Source: Diploptera punctata (lineage: Eukaryota; Arthropoda; Insecta; Blattodea; Blaberidae). From it: a stretch of 64,000 nucleotides of DNA. A model generated the notes under the pieces. That model searched no databases and was not told where the DNA came from. It saw only the letters and a program-made list of their open reading frames with translations. How positions within the stretch are numbered: position 1 is the stretch's first letter; each line of letters begins with the position of its first letter. The stretch lies in contig JASPKZ010007425.1 in assembly GCA_030220185.1 (NCBI GenBank), positions 124,001 to 188,000 on the forward strand, read 5' to 3'. The translations under genes were made by a program, and so were the position numbers. Below are positions 32,542 through 44,342 of this stretch, piece by piece.

Positions 32542-33880
32542 TACGAGGTGTGATCAATAAGTTTCCGGAATGGCTTCAAAACAATTATGCCATTGAGGAG
32601 TTTTTAATTTTCACCCAGGCTGTACACTCAGAATTTCCTTATGATGAATTTGAGGGGTCGCGCGACCTTCTCTGACCTTGGAGTATGCTGGTAGAAGCTC
32701 TGAAGTGAAGACGTGTTTTGTGCATGCGGCGATTTCTCTGTGTAGCAACAATGCGGAATTACGAGGAACAAAGAACATGCATCAAATTTTGCTTTAAACT
32801 TGGTAAAACTGCAACAGAAACATATCAAATGTTAAGAACAGCTTATGGGAAGGAAGCAATGGGCAAATCTCAAGCATTTGAGTGGTTTTCGAAATTTAAA
32901 AGGGGCGTGACATCGGTCAAGGATGAAAATCGTCTGGGACGACCAACTTCCAGCAAAACCAATAAAAATATCGATCGAGTGAGGGAAATGGTATTAAATG
33001 ACAGGCGCATTGCAATACGAGAACTGTCTGATACACTAGCACTCTCGTTTGGAAGTGTTCAAAGCATTTTGAAAGACGATTTGAACATGCGAAGAATTGC
33101 TGCGAAGTTCGTGCCCCGCCTCCTTTCAAATGTCCAAAAGGAAAGTCGTGTGATTGCCTGCACAGATCTTAAAGAACAGCTTAAAAATGACCCACGGTTC
33201 ATGGAAAAGGTTATTACTGGCGATGAAACATGGATTTATGGCTACGATCCAGAAACTAAACAACAGTCTTCGCAATGGAAGAGTCCTGCATCTCCACGCC
33301 CCAAGAAAGCCAGACAAGTTCGATCGAATGTGAAGTCAATGATGATTGTTTTTTTTTGGCATTAATGGAATTGTGCATAAGCAATTTGTACCACGGGGTC
33401 AAACAGTGAATCAAGTGTACTACAAACAAGTGTTGCAAAGATTGAGGGAGAATGTGCGACACAAACGGCCAGAGAAATGGAGGACTGGTGACTGGTACCT
33501 GCATCACGAGGATGCGCCCGCGCACAAAGCAATTTCTGTCCGCCAGTTTTTGGACAAAAATAGGATGAGTACTGTTCCCCATCCAGCCTATTCTCCAGAT
33601 CTGGCTCCAGCAGACTTTTTCCTGTTCCCACGGCTAAAAATTCGGCTCCGAGGACATCGTTTTGAGGACATTGATGTCATCCAGCGCGAATCGCAGAAAG
33701 CATTGGACACATTTAAAGAAGACGACTTCCAGAAGTGCTTCCAGGATTGGCAGAAGCGCTGGGACAAGTGTATCAACTCCCAAGGTGACTACTTCGAGGG
33801 TGACAGTGCTGAATAGAAACTCTGAAGTGTTGTGTTGTGTTTATGGCCTCATTCCGGAAACTTATTGATCACACCTCGTA
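32542..33880 (+). mobile_element. mariner transposon, nearly intact
   Basis: The 1339-bp element has perfect 31-bp terminal inverted repeats (32542-32572 and 33850-33880), beginning TACGAGGTGTGATCAATAAG. TA at 32540-32541 and 33881-33882 is the target duplication typical of Tc1/mariner. It encodes one transposase (32751-33816) with a single frameshift. The perfect ends and almost intact gene make it the youngest DNA transposon in the window. Subfamily not determined. Confidence 0.95.
32751..33816 (+). pseudogene. mariner transposase with one-base frameshift
   Basis: About 354 residues once a single extra T in the 9-T run at 33349-33357 is allowed for; the normal family length is about 345-350. 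Domains in order: a paired N-terminal helix-turn-helix (residues 1-120, with GRPTSSK between the two), a KFVPRLL word in place of the family WVPHEL, the first catalytic aspartate in TGDETWIYGYDPET (D158), the second site in LHHEDAPAHKA, and the third in PAYSPDLAPADFFLFPRLK (D288). The second site is E253-D254 where the family has D-N. E253 is the residue 34 positions before D288, so the catalytic D appears replaced by E. The start is the ATG at 32751, 209 bp from the left end. An ATG at 32718 is in frame but precedes the usual N-terminus. The enzyme would cut and paste in the nucleus; this copy is probably inactive. Confidence 0.9.
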
Positions 33881-36794
33881 TACAGTGGCCAATGTTTTAA
33901 TTCAGCCATTAAATACGATAAACATACTTCCAAACTTCTCATTTGTAATATTTTAAAATTATTGAAAAATGTTACAAAAGTGAACATTTTACTATTATCT
34001 TCCTCTATTTCTATTTTGCCATAAAATTTCATCTATAAACTGTTTTCTTGCTGTTTTGATCTTCCATGAACTTTCTTTCTACTCTTCGGCGTGGTATCCT
34101 TGGATGTATTCTGCAGTAGAAAGTTAGCGCTGAAATGATAATCTGAGACTGGATGTCTAGTTTCCATTAAATATATGTCTGTGTATCAATTTGACACAGT
34201 TATTTAAAATAATATTGTGATATATATTTTATTTAATACAAACAAAAAGCCGAAGCGGGACACGTAAGTAGACACTCGCCCTCTACTTCAGAGTCTCAGG
34301 TTTAGGTCCAGGTCACTCCACATTAAGGTTAAACGGGAATAACTCTCAAGGACCATTTTTAAAGTTTTATGAATAACATATTTTAAAGTCAGTGCTTTAT
34401 TCCTTGTGTATTTTATGGAAATTGATAAAGTACAGTGTAAAGTCTAACTCTATATTAACAATTAAACAGTATTTTTAGTTTTAGAAATTGAACATAAACA
34501 ATGGAAAATCAATAGACCCAAACAAAAAAGTATACATTTCCACACTTAGAACGATCAAGATCTAAATTAATAACAACCTAAATACAATACATTATCTGAA
34601 TTTAAATAAGTGACACATCAAATTGGAATAAGTCAACCGTTTCTCTCTGTCTCATTCTGTAATGTCACATTTTTTCATGGTATCCTCTCACGAAAAATGA
34701 AATAAAATATTCTTGTACTGCAGGACTGCAAAACAGTTTCATAATTTGCAAGTCATTGAATTTTGACCCTTTTGAAATGTAATGACAATTGATGTAACTG
34801 ATATGGCATTTAGCTCTGTTCCATTGTTTTTTATCAGACTGAAAGATAAAATAATGGCGTAAAGTTACTGAAGGGCTAATTTGAAGTTCAGTGGTTAGGT
34901 TATATTAAATAATATATCATGAAAATTTTAATTTTAATAAATGAAATAAGAAATTTGTCATAATTTTAAGCTTTAATATAGTCCAGTATCTCAGAAGCAC
35001 ATATTTAGAGTCTTCTTTGAAATGGTACCTTTCACTGGTTCTCTAGGAAAAATCACGTTTTTTCTGCAGTATTAATTCATAAATCGTCCACTTCCATGAA
35101 TCTACCACACATTCATCACATCCATTTAGTATTTGCAGTCAACAACGATTAACGATTCAGTTTTTTTTCCCTAGAATTAGAAATATCATGTCTTCAGGCA
35201 CCTGCTAACTCAAATATTGTTTGCTGGTATGTAAGGCTGGTATGTAACATATGAGATGTTGTTTCTGTGAAGTTTAATTTTTATTTATTACCTGTTTCCT
35301 TATTCATTTTCTATGTCAAAATCGAGTTTAGAAATATCAGGTCTAAATGTTTCGCAGATGGGATGATTATCAGTCCTGAACTCTCCACAAAAAATAATCA
35401 ATAATGTTTATAAGAAACAGGATTTTTATACGTTTTTCTGAATTAAAACTGGTGTAATTTCCGAATGTTGAGGTCTTCTGGTAGGTACAATCTTTTAATC
35501 TCATGAATGCTATAATGGAGTTTAAAGCTTCTGAATAACTGTATATTCATGGATTTTAGACACTGTTCCTCCCTTACGGGTTTTATGTATATCGGTATGT
35601 TTTACTCTAGTTTCTGCCTGTGCATTCCATGTGGTAGCCAATGACTTTTTTAGGGTAATTATTAGTTTATTGGTAATTCCATGAAATTATATTAATGTTT
35701 GTTAATATACGCGAACATCTTGTATTTGGTTGTCTCTATTAATATGCACCTTGTAGACATAAGACAATTCGTGACATACAGTTTTATCAGGACTGTTCTT
35801 AGATAAGGCCTGTCATTATAATTAGAGCTCCAATTGCCCCTGTTAAAGTTCAAGGTCTTTTGTCAACTAACATTCTTCGTCTCATCGGATTTACACTCAT
35901 AAGAATTATCAGGCGAGTATTTTGTACATCGTAGGAAGACATTACATTAAACTGTTTTATTAATCTATTCCTTTTCAGTATTTAAATATTCTGGAAAAAA
36001 ATTAACACTTATACTCATCTCCTGTAACATGAATCGTGGTTTGTATACTTTTCGATGAATCAGTAATTCGTCAAAACATTTTTCTTTGAAATAGCATTCA
36101 GCACACGGCTTGAATATTCATCCTCAATCCCTGTTGCGTCTGATGCCTCTATTTACTTGCAACTTCTTAACTTTACTCGTTATCTCAGCAAAAACGAACT
36201 CAATGCCAAAATAAATTCATTCAAAACTCAATATCTGATTCCAAATATAGCAATGGAAAATTTATTAACAATATTTCAGGAAGCTAATAACTCGAATCTT
36301 ATACGAATCTTGTCTAAATATGAGTTGAAATGTCTACTTAGGTTATACTCTTTCAGAGGGAAAAGTAACTTGAAGTTCTATAAATCATATATCTTGTCCT
36401 TACGTGGAATTAAATTATAAATGCCTATAAAATGCAGCCTGTTATATAATGATCCTTAAAATGAATAAATAAACATTTTTACCATATATTCTTTCTGCTT
36501 CAAGGTGTATGCTACAGTACATGACACGCTGCCACTTGTCATTAAGCGCTCATGTCATTTCACTTTGTACATCGGAAATTTATTTCCATTGAATTCAATG
36601 CGACTGTTATTTATTATTAGCATTATTAAATTCCGAAACTTAATTGTGAAAATTAAATAATATGATTGGTAAAACATTGTACGCGAACTGACAATACTCA
36701 TTGTGTGAATAAATTATTTTTTCGTCTTTAATTTATTAGAAATGCAACTGTTTTTACACGCTTTATATTAGCTTGACCTGTATCTATCTATCTA
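33881..36794. other. Long stretch without recognised features
   Basis: AT-rich. The only frame over 80 codons (36157-36420, plus; MQLLNFTRYLSKNELNAKIN) has no motif I know. Likely old intergenic or intronic DNA. Confidence 0.4.
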
Positions 36795-37290
36795 TGTAAC
36801 GGAATTTTTCAACGCGATTTTCACCCACTTAAAATCATTGGATCGACTTGAAACTTTGTATACTTGTAGAGGGCCCGTGACAATACAATAATTTTATATT
36901 TATTTTCTAAAATCCTGGCCATAATCATCAGAAAATTTAAAAAAAGTGTTTTTGTATCAATGTAACGGAATCTTTCAACGCGATTTTCACCCACTTACAA
37001 ACATTGGATCGGCTTGAAACTTTGTATACTTGTAGAGGACCCGTGACAATACAATAATTTCATATTTATTTTCTAAAATTCTGGCCATAATCATCAGAAA
37101 ATCAAAAAAAGTGTTTTTGTATCAATGTAACGGAATCTTTCAACGCGATTTTCACCCACTTAGAAACATTGGATCGACTTGAAACTTTGTGTACGTGTAG
37201 AGGACCCGTGACAATACAATAATTTCATATTTTGTTTCTAAAATCCTGGCCAGAATCATCCAAAAATGAAAAAAAAAAATTAAAACTGGT
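36795..37290 (+). repeat. Three tandem units of about 165 bp
   Basis: Units begin TGTAACGGAATNTTTCAACG at 36795, 36961 and 37126 (periods 166 and 165). Each contains TTTTCACCCACTTA, TTGGATCGACTTGAAACTTT, TAGAGGACCCGTGACAATAC and CTGGCCATAATCATCA. They are about 93-95% alike by eye. Non-coding. Together with the tRNA-like unit at 37336 and the hairpin at 37528 they look like one composite. Confidence 0.85.
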
Positions 37291-37335
37291 ATAATAGGTT
37301 GCGGACTTGTCGAGTGTTTAGTTAATCGTTGTAAG

Positions 37336-37427
37336 AGCTCAGTTGGTAGAACAGTGAACTCTTAGTTGTATGTAATTTCAGTAATCCATACGTCGCTGGT
37401 TCAAATCCGGCTGGGAGGGTTTTTTTT
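37336..37427 (+). ncRNA. Pol III-type tRNA-like unit with T-run terminator
   Basis: A box AGCTCAGTTGGTAGA (37336-37350) and B box GGTTCAAATCC (37398-37408), 47 bp apart, are followed by 8 T (37420-37427), a good Pol III stop. A T-arm of GCTGG/CCGGC folds around the B box. The acceptor stem does not pair (the 5' side lacks the complement of TGGGAGG), and the anticodon arm is longer than normal. So this is not a working tRNA but a tRNA-like transcription unit, perhaps a SINE head. Confidence 0.5.
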
Positions 37428-37527
37428 ATGGAAAAGTATTACTTTTAGCTCATACTACAATAGTATCGAATTTAAAGATATTTACATTTTTTATATTATT
37501 CTGTAAAATATTAAAACTAAAAAATAA

Positions 37528-38003
37528 AAAATAAATAATAGTTTTAAAAAACTAAAAGAACACGCTTTATTAGAAAGCTAAAAAATGAAAAATAATTTTA
37601 ATTTCCAATACGCTTGGGATAAAATAAAGTGGCCAACAAAAAATATCATCTCCAGCACATATAGAATAAAATTAGAGTTATCAAGAAAAATAAAATAATT
37701 TTACCATCAAAAGTGTGGGGTGCTTTTTATGATTTTTTTACATTTTCTTCTTTGAGAGCTTACTTTTATCAATATCTGTTTATTATCAAATCAATATATT
37801 AATTTATAGCACAGCACGCTTTTGATGGTAAAATTATTTTATTTTTCTTGATAACTCTAATTTTATTCTATATGTGTTGGAGATGATTATTTTTGTTGAC
37901 CACTTTTTTTTATCCCAAGCATATTGGAAATTAAAATTATTTTTCATTTTTTAGCTTTCTAATAAAGCGTGTTCTTTTAGTTTTTTAAAACCATTATTTA
38001 TTA
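37528..38003. repeat. Long inverted repeat (hairpin), about 190-bp arms
   Basis: The left arm (about 37528-37720) and right arm (about 37815-38003) are reverse complements at about 95% by eye. They share AACACGCTTTATTAGAAAGC, TTTAATTTCCAATAYGCTTG, CACATATAGAATAAAATTAG and TTTTACCATCAAAAG. The loop is about 95 bp. Both arms are non-coding and AT-rich. It could be a fold-back MITE, or the structured end of the composite that begins at 36795. Confidence 0.85.
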
Positions 38004-41000
38004 ATTTGTTGTTTGAATATCATCAGAATTGCCAACAGGACCAAAGTAAAAAACAATCTTCATGACAAATTTTAAGTGTATCTGAAAAATACCTAGTCCG
38101 GCATTTCATTTATATGTTTTGTTCAAAAAACTTACCAGAAACATAACAGAAAACATATACTATAGTAATATTTTGAAACAGTGCGTCACATTGCTCTGTA
38201 GTAAGTGAAATGTAATGTTAAATTCAATGTTTTCTTTTCATATTAAACTGTCACTCTAAATGATACAGTTAATGACACTGGAAATCGCGTAATTACACAT
38301 TAATTGGAATGCTGTTGCTCATAATGTGATTTCATTTCAAGTTAATTTTCCTTCAATAGCATTGCTAATTAATGCAAATCAAATTATAGCAAAGTAACGT
38401 ATTAGTAATCTCATCCCACAGGCAACCGAACAGTACCAACTGAAGAAAATTGTCACAGAGTGGCTGAGGACTTCAAAAAACACTTTTGTTTTTCTGATAT
38501 GTTCCAAGTAAAATGTTAAAGAAAATAAAGTTGAATTTAAAAATATTCACGGTCCATTCGTTTTGGAGGATATGATACTGTTTAAATAAATATTTCTTAT
38601 TCTTCTTTATTTGTATTCTTGATATTATTGTTATACGATTATGATTATTATTTTCTATCAACGTTGTTTTATGTTGAACCCATCTTTTCAAACACATAAA
38701 TTCGCAAAAAGCCAAATTATAGATAAAGTCATCGCTCAAATACGTGGGGCTTTCTTTATTATAATCAACAATATACCTATTTATAGTGAGTATGAGAGGT
38801 TCGATGCAGCTAGGGACTTTACGTCTAGGTGCTTGGATCGACTCAACAGAATAATTAAAAACGAACTACCTTTTCTTCCTATTTTCACTGATATGCTGCG
38901 TGAGATGAAAGTTATTGCGGTTGAATTCCAATCAAACCGCCTTCTCTCTGACCATATCGACGAAGATTAGGAAGACACATAACCTGAAATTCTAGTTGAA
39001 CCAAAAAAGAAAGGACTCATCTTCTCTCATGAAAAAAAGAGGAATATAAAATCGAAAAAATAGGACACATGTAGACACCTTGACTGAGACGATTGTCAAA
39101 TAAATTTCATCGAGCAAAACCAACCAAAACAGTCTTTAGTAGCTCCAGCGGTTGCTACTGAAATCCAATTTATAGTTCTTGCTGAAACGTCAACCTCATC
39201 AGCTGGAACATCCTCATCGGTATTGCCATCCGCCATTGTTACAGCTACACCAACAACCCAGCCTTCTCGTGCTAATGTCGCTTCGAGGCAGAAATATCCA
39301 TCCAATTTCTGTTATCGGTCATTAGGTGTCTTGAGCATGAACAGAGACATCAACTGGCATATAAACACAAATATCAAAGTGGTAAAACGAACGCGGTGAA
39401 AGACTTCCTTAAATTTCCAAGACGGATCATAATTTGATCCAGCCATTATCTATTTGTATGTTATAGCTAGAAAACAATACTCCAGCTCGCGAAATTTATA
39501 AACCGAAGAGACTCAGACACCGTTATGGCTGTGGAGGCCTATAAGCCGAGTTCTGGGCTTAAACTGTGTTTTAAGTGCCGTTCCTTCAACAACACATTCC
39601 CTGGGTGAAGCCGGACTCCACGTTGTGTTGTCTGTGCTGAGGCACAATCAGAAATATTGTCTGTTAAAGCCTCAGCACAGAGAAACTCTAATTTGCTAAT
39701 GTATGAAATCACAGGGGGTCCGGCCATCCTGCGTTTTTTCGTGACTGCCCTGGTTTCAAGGCGGCACTTCAATCTTATAGTATGGTAACCACACCTGACC
39801 CTATATTTCCAGTACCCAAACCCAACCTCAAATCTTTACTTCTGTAAAGGTATCTCCTTCATTAAGGCCCTATAATCTGGTTCCTATCTCAAAACAATAA
39901 ATAACATCACTCTTCAATCTGAGGCCCGACAAATACCAACATCTCCTTTAAGCGCTCTTGCAGAGAGGATTCTCCATGACATGCAGCCCTTGTTTTCTCG
40001 ATCATCTAATCTCGTGCAGCGTTTTCTTTTCATCAACTGATACATTAACCAATGCTTTGCATAGGTTAATTCCCCTGGATGGACTACGTCTTAAATTGTG
40101 CGAGATTCCCTCGCCTATAATATCGCATCCTACACCGTTTGGTTTTAGGACTCTCTGCTTGCCGGTAATACAGTTTCTGACACCCTATTATAGTGTGAAT
40201 AATTCCACTTTTTATGCCCACATCGACTTATTAGGCGAACACATCTTGACGCTAAATGGCTAGGGTTAAAGTTCCACAATCCTGTCCTGATAGCCACGAA
40301 GAAATTAGGTGTTAAGAAAGTTCCGTGGGCTTCAGAATACCTATCACCGTCGCAACTATGTCTATGTATTATGACATTAATACATGTTTTAAGGAGGTGT
40401 ACAATGTCTTATTCACTATACAATCATAACAGCGCTAAAGGACACATTGGACAGTTGGATATAGCATGAAATCGAATACAGAAAACAAACACACACACAT
40501 ATATATATGCAGTGTACTGCGGTCGGTCATTGTTAAACGGTAAATGGTCTGCTCGTCCCTTTTGTGTCAGTTCGATAGATATAGCCGCTATCGTGTATTT
40601 ACTTCGCGAACCTATATTGCTTCGATATCTTACGACGGGACTGCGGTTAGGTCAGTTGTAGTAGCATGAATATCAGGGTTAAAACTAATTACAGTGTCTA
40701 CTTGACATTTATGAATATTAAATTAAATGATTATTTTATTTAAAGTTTGTTTTTAGTTTATTTAAATTAAAACATTCGTTTGATTCAAATACACAAATAT
40801 TAAATGATAAAGTTGGTTTAATAATACACTGCAGTACTATTCTGTTATAAAATAACTCATTTGACAAAATTATTTCTAAGTTAAATTATTACATTAACAA
40901 GCATGTATAAGTTAATATATAAAATTGCATAAGTCCCGAAATGCATTTCATTGATTCGGTACGCGGTAGTATATATAATTTTAAGACTTGATCGCTAAAC

Positions 41001-41519
41001 TGAAGAATTCCAAATAATATTTTGAATATGGGTTACTTAAAATGAAACTTCGAATTTCTCGCTCTATTTTGATTTAGGTCCGCCAATTTCCTCTTACATT
41101 GGTTCAAAAGTTTCTTATAATTAATTCCATTGGTTAATCACAAATGTATATGCTCCCAATTTGGTTAAACTCTATCTTTAGGAATTTTCTTTTATCTAAA
41201 TACATTCATGATAGATATGTACTTGTTTGGATTCACTAGTTTCTTCCCCACATATAATTAGTTTCAAATTATTTCTTGGAATTTAGTTACAAGGATATGT
41301 ACCTATTAATTTGTCTCCTTTCTTACTTTACTCATTTATCAACGGCTGTTAAGACACTTTTGTGTTTTTGAATTACCAATTTTAATGTGAATGTTAGTTA
41401 CAATAGTGCTTCTACTCATTCTAATTAAAATACAACATCAGTTTATTGTTATTTGATGACTGTAATAATGTGGACTCCCTATATGTATGCCTTTATATAA
41501 TTAATAGAATTATAATATC
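38004..41519. other. Long stretch without recognised features
   Basis: Frames at 38641-38970 (109 codons, plus; contains RLNRIIKNELPFLPIFTDML) and 39958-40263 (101 codons, plus) show no known motif. A GC-richer segment at 39500-40330 is unassigned. No shared repeat noticed. Confidence 0.4.
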
Positions 41520-41649
41520 TTCTGTAGTGAGTCTTGCATATTACAGGAAAAGGATAGAAGTAAGATTTAATCAATTAAAATGAGGCTCCTTCGTAAGATA
41601 AAAGGCTGTACAAATATGGATCTCATAAGAAATGAAGATATAAGACACG

Positions 41650-41720
<71 letters not shown>

Positions 41721-41905
41721 AACATAAAAGAGAAATAGAGGAATATAAAGACAATTGCAAAGTCCACCAGTACTAGCGTATAAGTATCAACTACAAGGAA
41801 GAAGAAATGTTGGACGTCGGAGAACAGATGTTTCTAACAGTGTGAAGACGGAACATGCAAGATCGCTTAATCCCTGCAAAGATGATAATGATAATATCAT
41901 CACTG
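41520..41905 (+). pseudogene. LINE family B copy 3, 5'-truncated, with microsatellite
   Basis: Reads MRLLRKIKGCTNMDLIRNED then RHELNIY, then an AT/TG dinucleotide run (41656-41718), then KREIEEYKDN and NYKEEEMLDVGEQM-like remains. It matches SFLRRTKGCTRLDRIRNEDI and RTELNIYPLDEKIREYREKW of copy B2. The end (GACGGAACATGCAAGATCGC) is a decayed version of the family tail. Non-functional. Confidence 0.7.
41656..41718. repeat. (AT)n(GT)n microsatellite inside LINE B coding sequence
   Basis: It starts exactly where the family encodes N-I-Y, as in copy B1 (3802-3829). Confidence 0.85.
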
Positions 41906-41937
41906 TAATTAAATTATAGTAGGAATCATTTATTGTG

Positions 41938-42735
41938 ACTATTTAACTTATGCCCCAAATGAGAGTCAATGACCAATCACATTTCAGTAATTTTTTATTT
42001 ACAACCAATCACAGTCGTGTTTCGCCTAGAATTTACTAACTAAAGTTTATCATAATAAAGAAAGCACCTCCTTTTTAACATTCTTAATAGGTCATAGCAT
42101 TATTTTGCAGTGATTGACTCTCGAAGAAATACGGCTACCAAATTGTATATATAGTGCATGAATGTCAACATATAGCGCTTGCGGGAGTTAATATAAAAAC
42201 ATTTGTATTAATTGATTATACCACCAAAAGAAGAAACCACTGTTTGCACTATCTTAGATGTATTTTTCCCAGGTAATAACATTCCAGAAAAATATAATTT
42301 CATATTTACATCATAGGACATCAGAAATGAATTAATATACAGTTTGATGTGTTTCATTTGTTCTCCACTAGAGTGCATTCGTACAATATTGCGTTCCTTT
42401 GACAATAAATAATATGATCTGGTTGCAGTGGTGAACAAAAGAAGCAAATGAAGGGTACCTATCGTTTCTCATTTGTTTTCAAACATCGCCGTTTACATTA
42501 AATATATAAATATTTTAAAATAACTATATTTAAATAATGATTTGTGAGTAAACAGCTTAATTTTATTCGTTAAATTGTCCTAACAAATGCCACTCTTGAT
42601 TTGCAAATTCTCTAGATAAATTCACTCCTCGCTTCGTGGGTCGTGAATTTATCGATAATTTGGAAATCACTCGTGTCATTACTTATGATTATTTTCATTG
42701 TCCTCGTAATGTTATCAATATTTTCACATGTAACA
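41938..42735 (+). repeat. Interspersed repeat R1, copy 2 (longest)
   Basis: See copy 1 at 28930 for shared words. This copy has CCAAT motifs near 41971 and 42005 and TTGTATATATAGTGCATG near 42137. It extends past CTCTAGATAAATTCACTC to GGAAATCACTCGTGTCATTA, an extension also present in copy 3. Confidence 0.75.
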
Positions 42736-42786
42736 CGACGTATATATATCTTCATTACTTTAGATTTCATTATTGATACTATAGAA

Positions 42787-42835
42787 TTATTGTTGTTGTT
42801 ATTATTATTATTATTATTATTACTATTATTATTAT
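42787..42835. repeat. (ATT)n microsatellite
   Basis: About 15 units with GTT and ACT variants. Confidence 0.85.
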
Positions 42836-43002
42836 ATGTGATAATGATTGAATGAAATATCATTATTCATACATTTAATTATTATGGAGCAATTCTCGTT
42901 GCATGTGAAAACAGTGACTGAAGGACTACCATAAAAGCTCTGAAAATGGTTGCCGCCCGAGAAATTGATAAGATGCTGACCAAGGATTCAGAGTATAAAA
43001 AT

Positions 43003-43410
43003 GAGTCCACCGCTGTGGTCTCGAGGTAGCGTGCTGCCTTGTCACGCAGCGGGCCCGGGTTCGATCCCCGGTCGGGGCACTTTTTCTGGATGAGGTTTTT
43101 ATCGGGGTTTTTCCTCACCTGTAAGACAAATGTCAGGAAAACTTAAAGGCCCAAACGGTCCCCGAAATCATATGGCTATCGCAATCGTCATCATTCATAT
43201 TCATCTTAGGTTAAGCTTAGGATTAGGGACTTTCCTAGCGCACCACTCCCATCTTCATCATCACCCATCATATCATCGGGGCAACGTAACCCCGCCTTCC
43301 AAGCGCCCCAACCCCAGAAGTGGGTTACAAGTACGCCATGCCAGGAGGGAACACCAGGAATGTCGAAAGACAAACCTGGGGCATTTGAAAAAAAAAACCA
43401 AAACAATGAC
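43003..43410 (+). mobile_element. tRNA-derived SINE, family S2 (tail type b)
   Basis: Starts GAGTCCACCGCTGTGGTCTC, A-box-like GAGGTAGCGTGCTGCC, B box GGGTTCGATCCCCGG, then the same body as S2a (CTGTAAGACAAATGTCAGGA, GGTCCCCGAAATCATATGGC). Its 3' third is different: TAGCGCACCACTCCC, GGGGCAACGTAACCCC, AAGTGGGTTACAAGTACGCC, AATGTCGAAAGACAAACCTG, then a 10-A run. Flanking AGTATAAAAAT (42992) and AGTATAAAGAAT (43411) look like an 11-12-bp target duplication with one mismatch. Confidence 0.85.
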
Positions 43411-43544
43411 AGTATAAAGAATATAGTAAGGACAGTGGGGTAGGTTTAATGTGCAAGAGAGGAGAAAAACTTTAAATGGAATATATACGTATTTAACAAT
43501 ACAACGTCGGAAAGCGGTAGATATTACATTGATTTCTCGATTTG

Positions 43545-43547
<3 letters not shown>

Positions 43548-43577
<30 letters not shown>

Positions 43578-43592
43578 GTGTGTGTGTGTGTG
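43548..43592. repeat. (AT)n(GT)n microsatellite
   Basis: AT units followed by GT units. Confidence 0.85.
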
Positions 43593-43784
43593 CGTATAAG
43601 TTTTATTAATGGGACAATAAACATATGTTTATTAACTTTCACTTATATTTAATAATTTAGCAAACTTTGTCACCAAGGCTTAAATGAGGAGGAACACTTG
43701 GACAGAACAAGTGTACTTTTACCCTCCTTCCTGTTGAAATGATAATTTTTTTATCAATTACCAACATTTCGTTACTACTCCCTT

Positions 43785-43791
43785 CTCTCTC

Positions 43792-43848
<57 letters not shown>
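43785..43848. repeat. (CT)n microsatellite
   Basis: About 30 CT units with one CC interruption near 43800, ending in TATATA. Confidence 0.9.
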
Positions 43849-43849
<1 letters not shown>

Positions 43850-43850
<1 letters not shown>

Positions 43851-44333
43851 TTATATATTATGTTTGTGCTTGTATACAAACATTCGAACGTGAATTACAT
43901 ACGCCTACAAATAAAATATATTAAAATTATTGTATTTTATCTTAAAGAGAAAAGTTAATTTTCCATCGTACAATTGAAAATTTTCGACAACCACTTGGGT
44001 GTCTGAATAAACGAAAAATATGTTATTATTTCAGACATGTATATGTAAATAAACTCTCTCCTCGTATCCAGTGTAATAGCAGGTCAAGACGAGATAAGAT
44101 GAAGCCCCAAATATTGACGTTCTATAAAATACAATGATGCCAGATCACTATTACACCATGGGAGCGGGAGATGAAATTAATGAAACGGAATGGATGATAT
44201 GAGTGTGGAGACGCCCAATATTTGTATGAATCAAATATAATTATTACACAAGGATATGTTGTTAATTCTGGATTTTCAAGCTGTCTGTATCTTACTGTAT
44301 ATCTCAGTTGAAGAAATGGTTTTTAAGATATAC
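43850..44333. other. No recognisable feature
   Basis: Nothing identified. Confidence 0.35.
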
Positions 44334-44342
44334 CGTATAATA

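Noticed and set aside
33256..33776. Minus-strand frames inside the mariner
   Set aside because: Shadows of the transposase gene.
36795..37290. CRISPR-like array
   Set aside because: Only three adjacent units, no unique spacers, and eukaryotic context; a plain tandem repeat.
37336..37427. Functional tRNA gene
   Set aside because: A and B boxes and T-arm are good, but the acceptor stem does not pair and the anticodon region is too long.
42882..43118. 78-codon minus frame with RGSNPGPLRDKAARYLETTAV
   Set aside because: This is the SINE S2 tRNA-like head read backwards, a common false protein in insect annotations.
43206..43406. 66-codon minus frame
   Set aside because: Non-coding SINE S2b tail.
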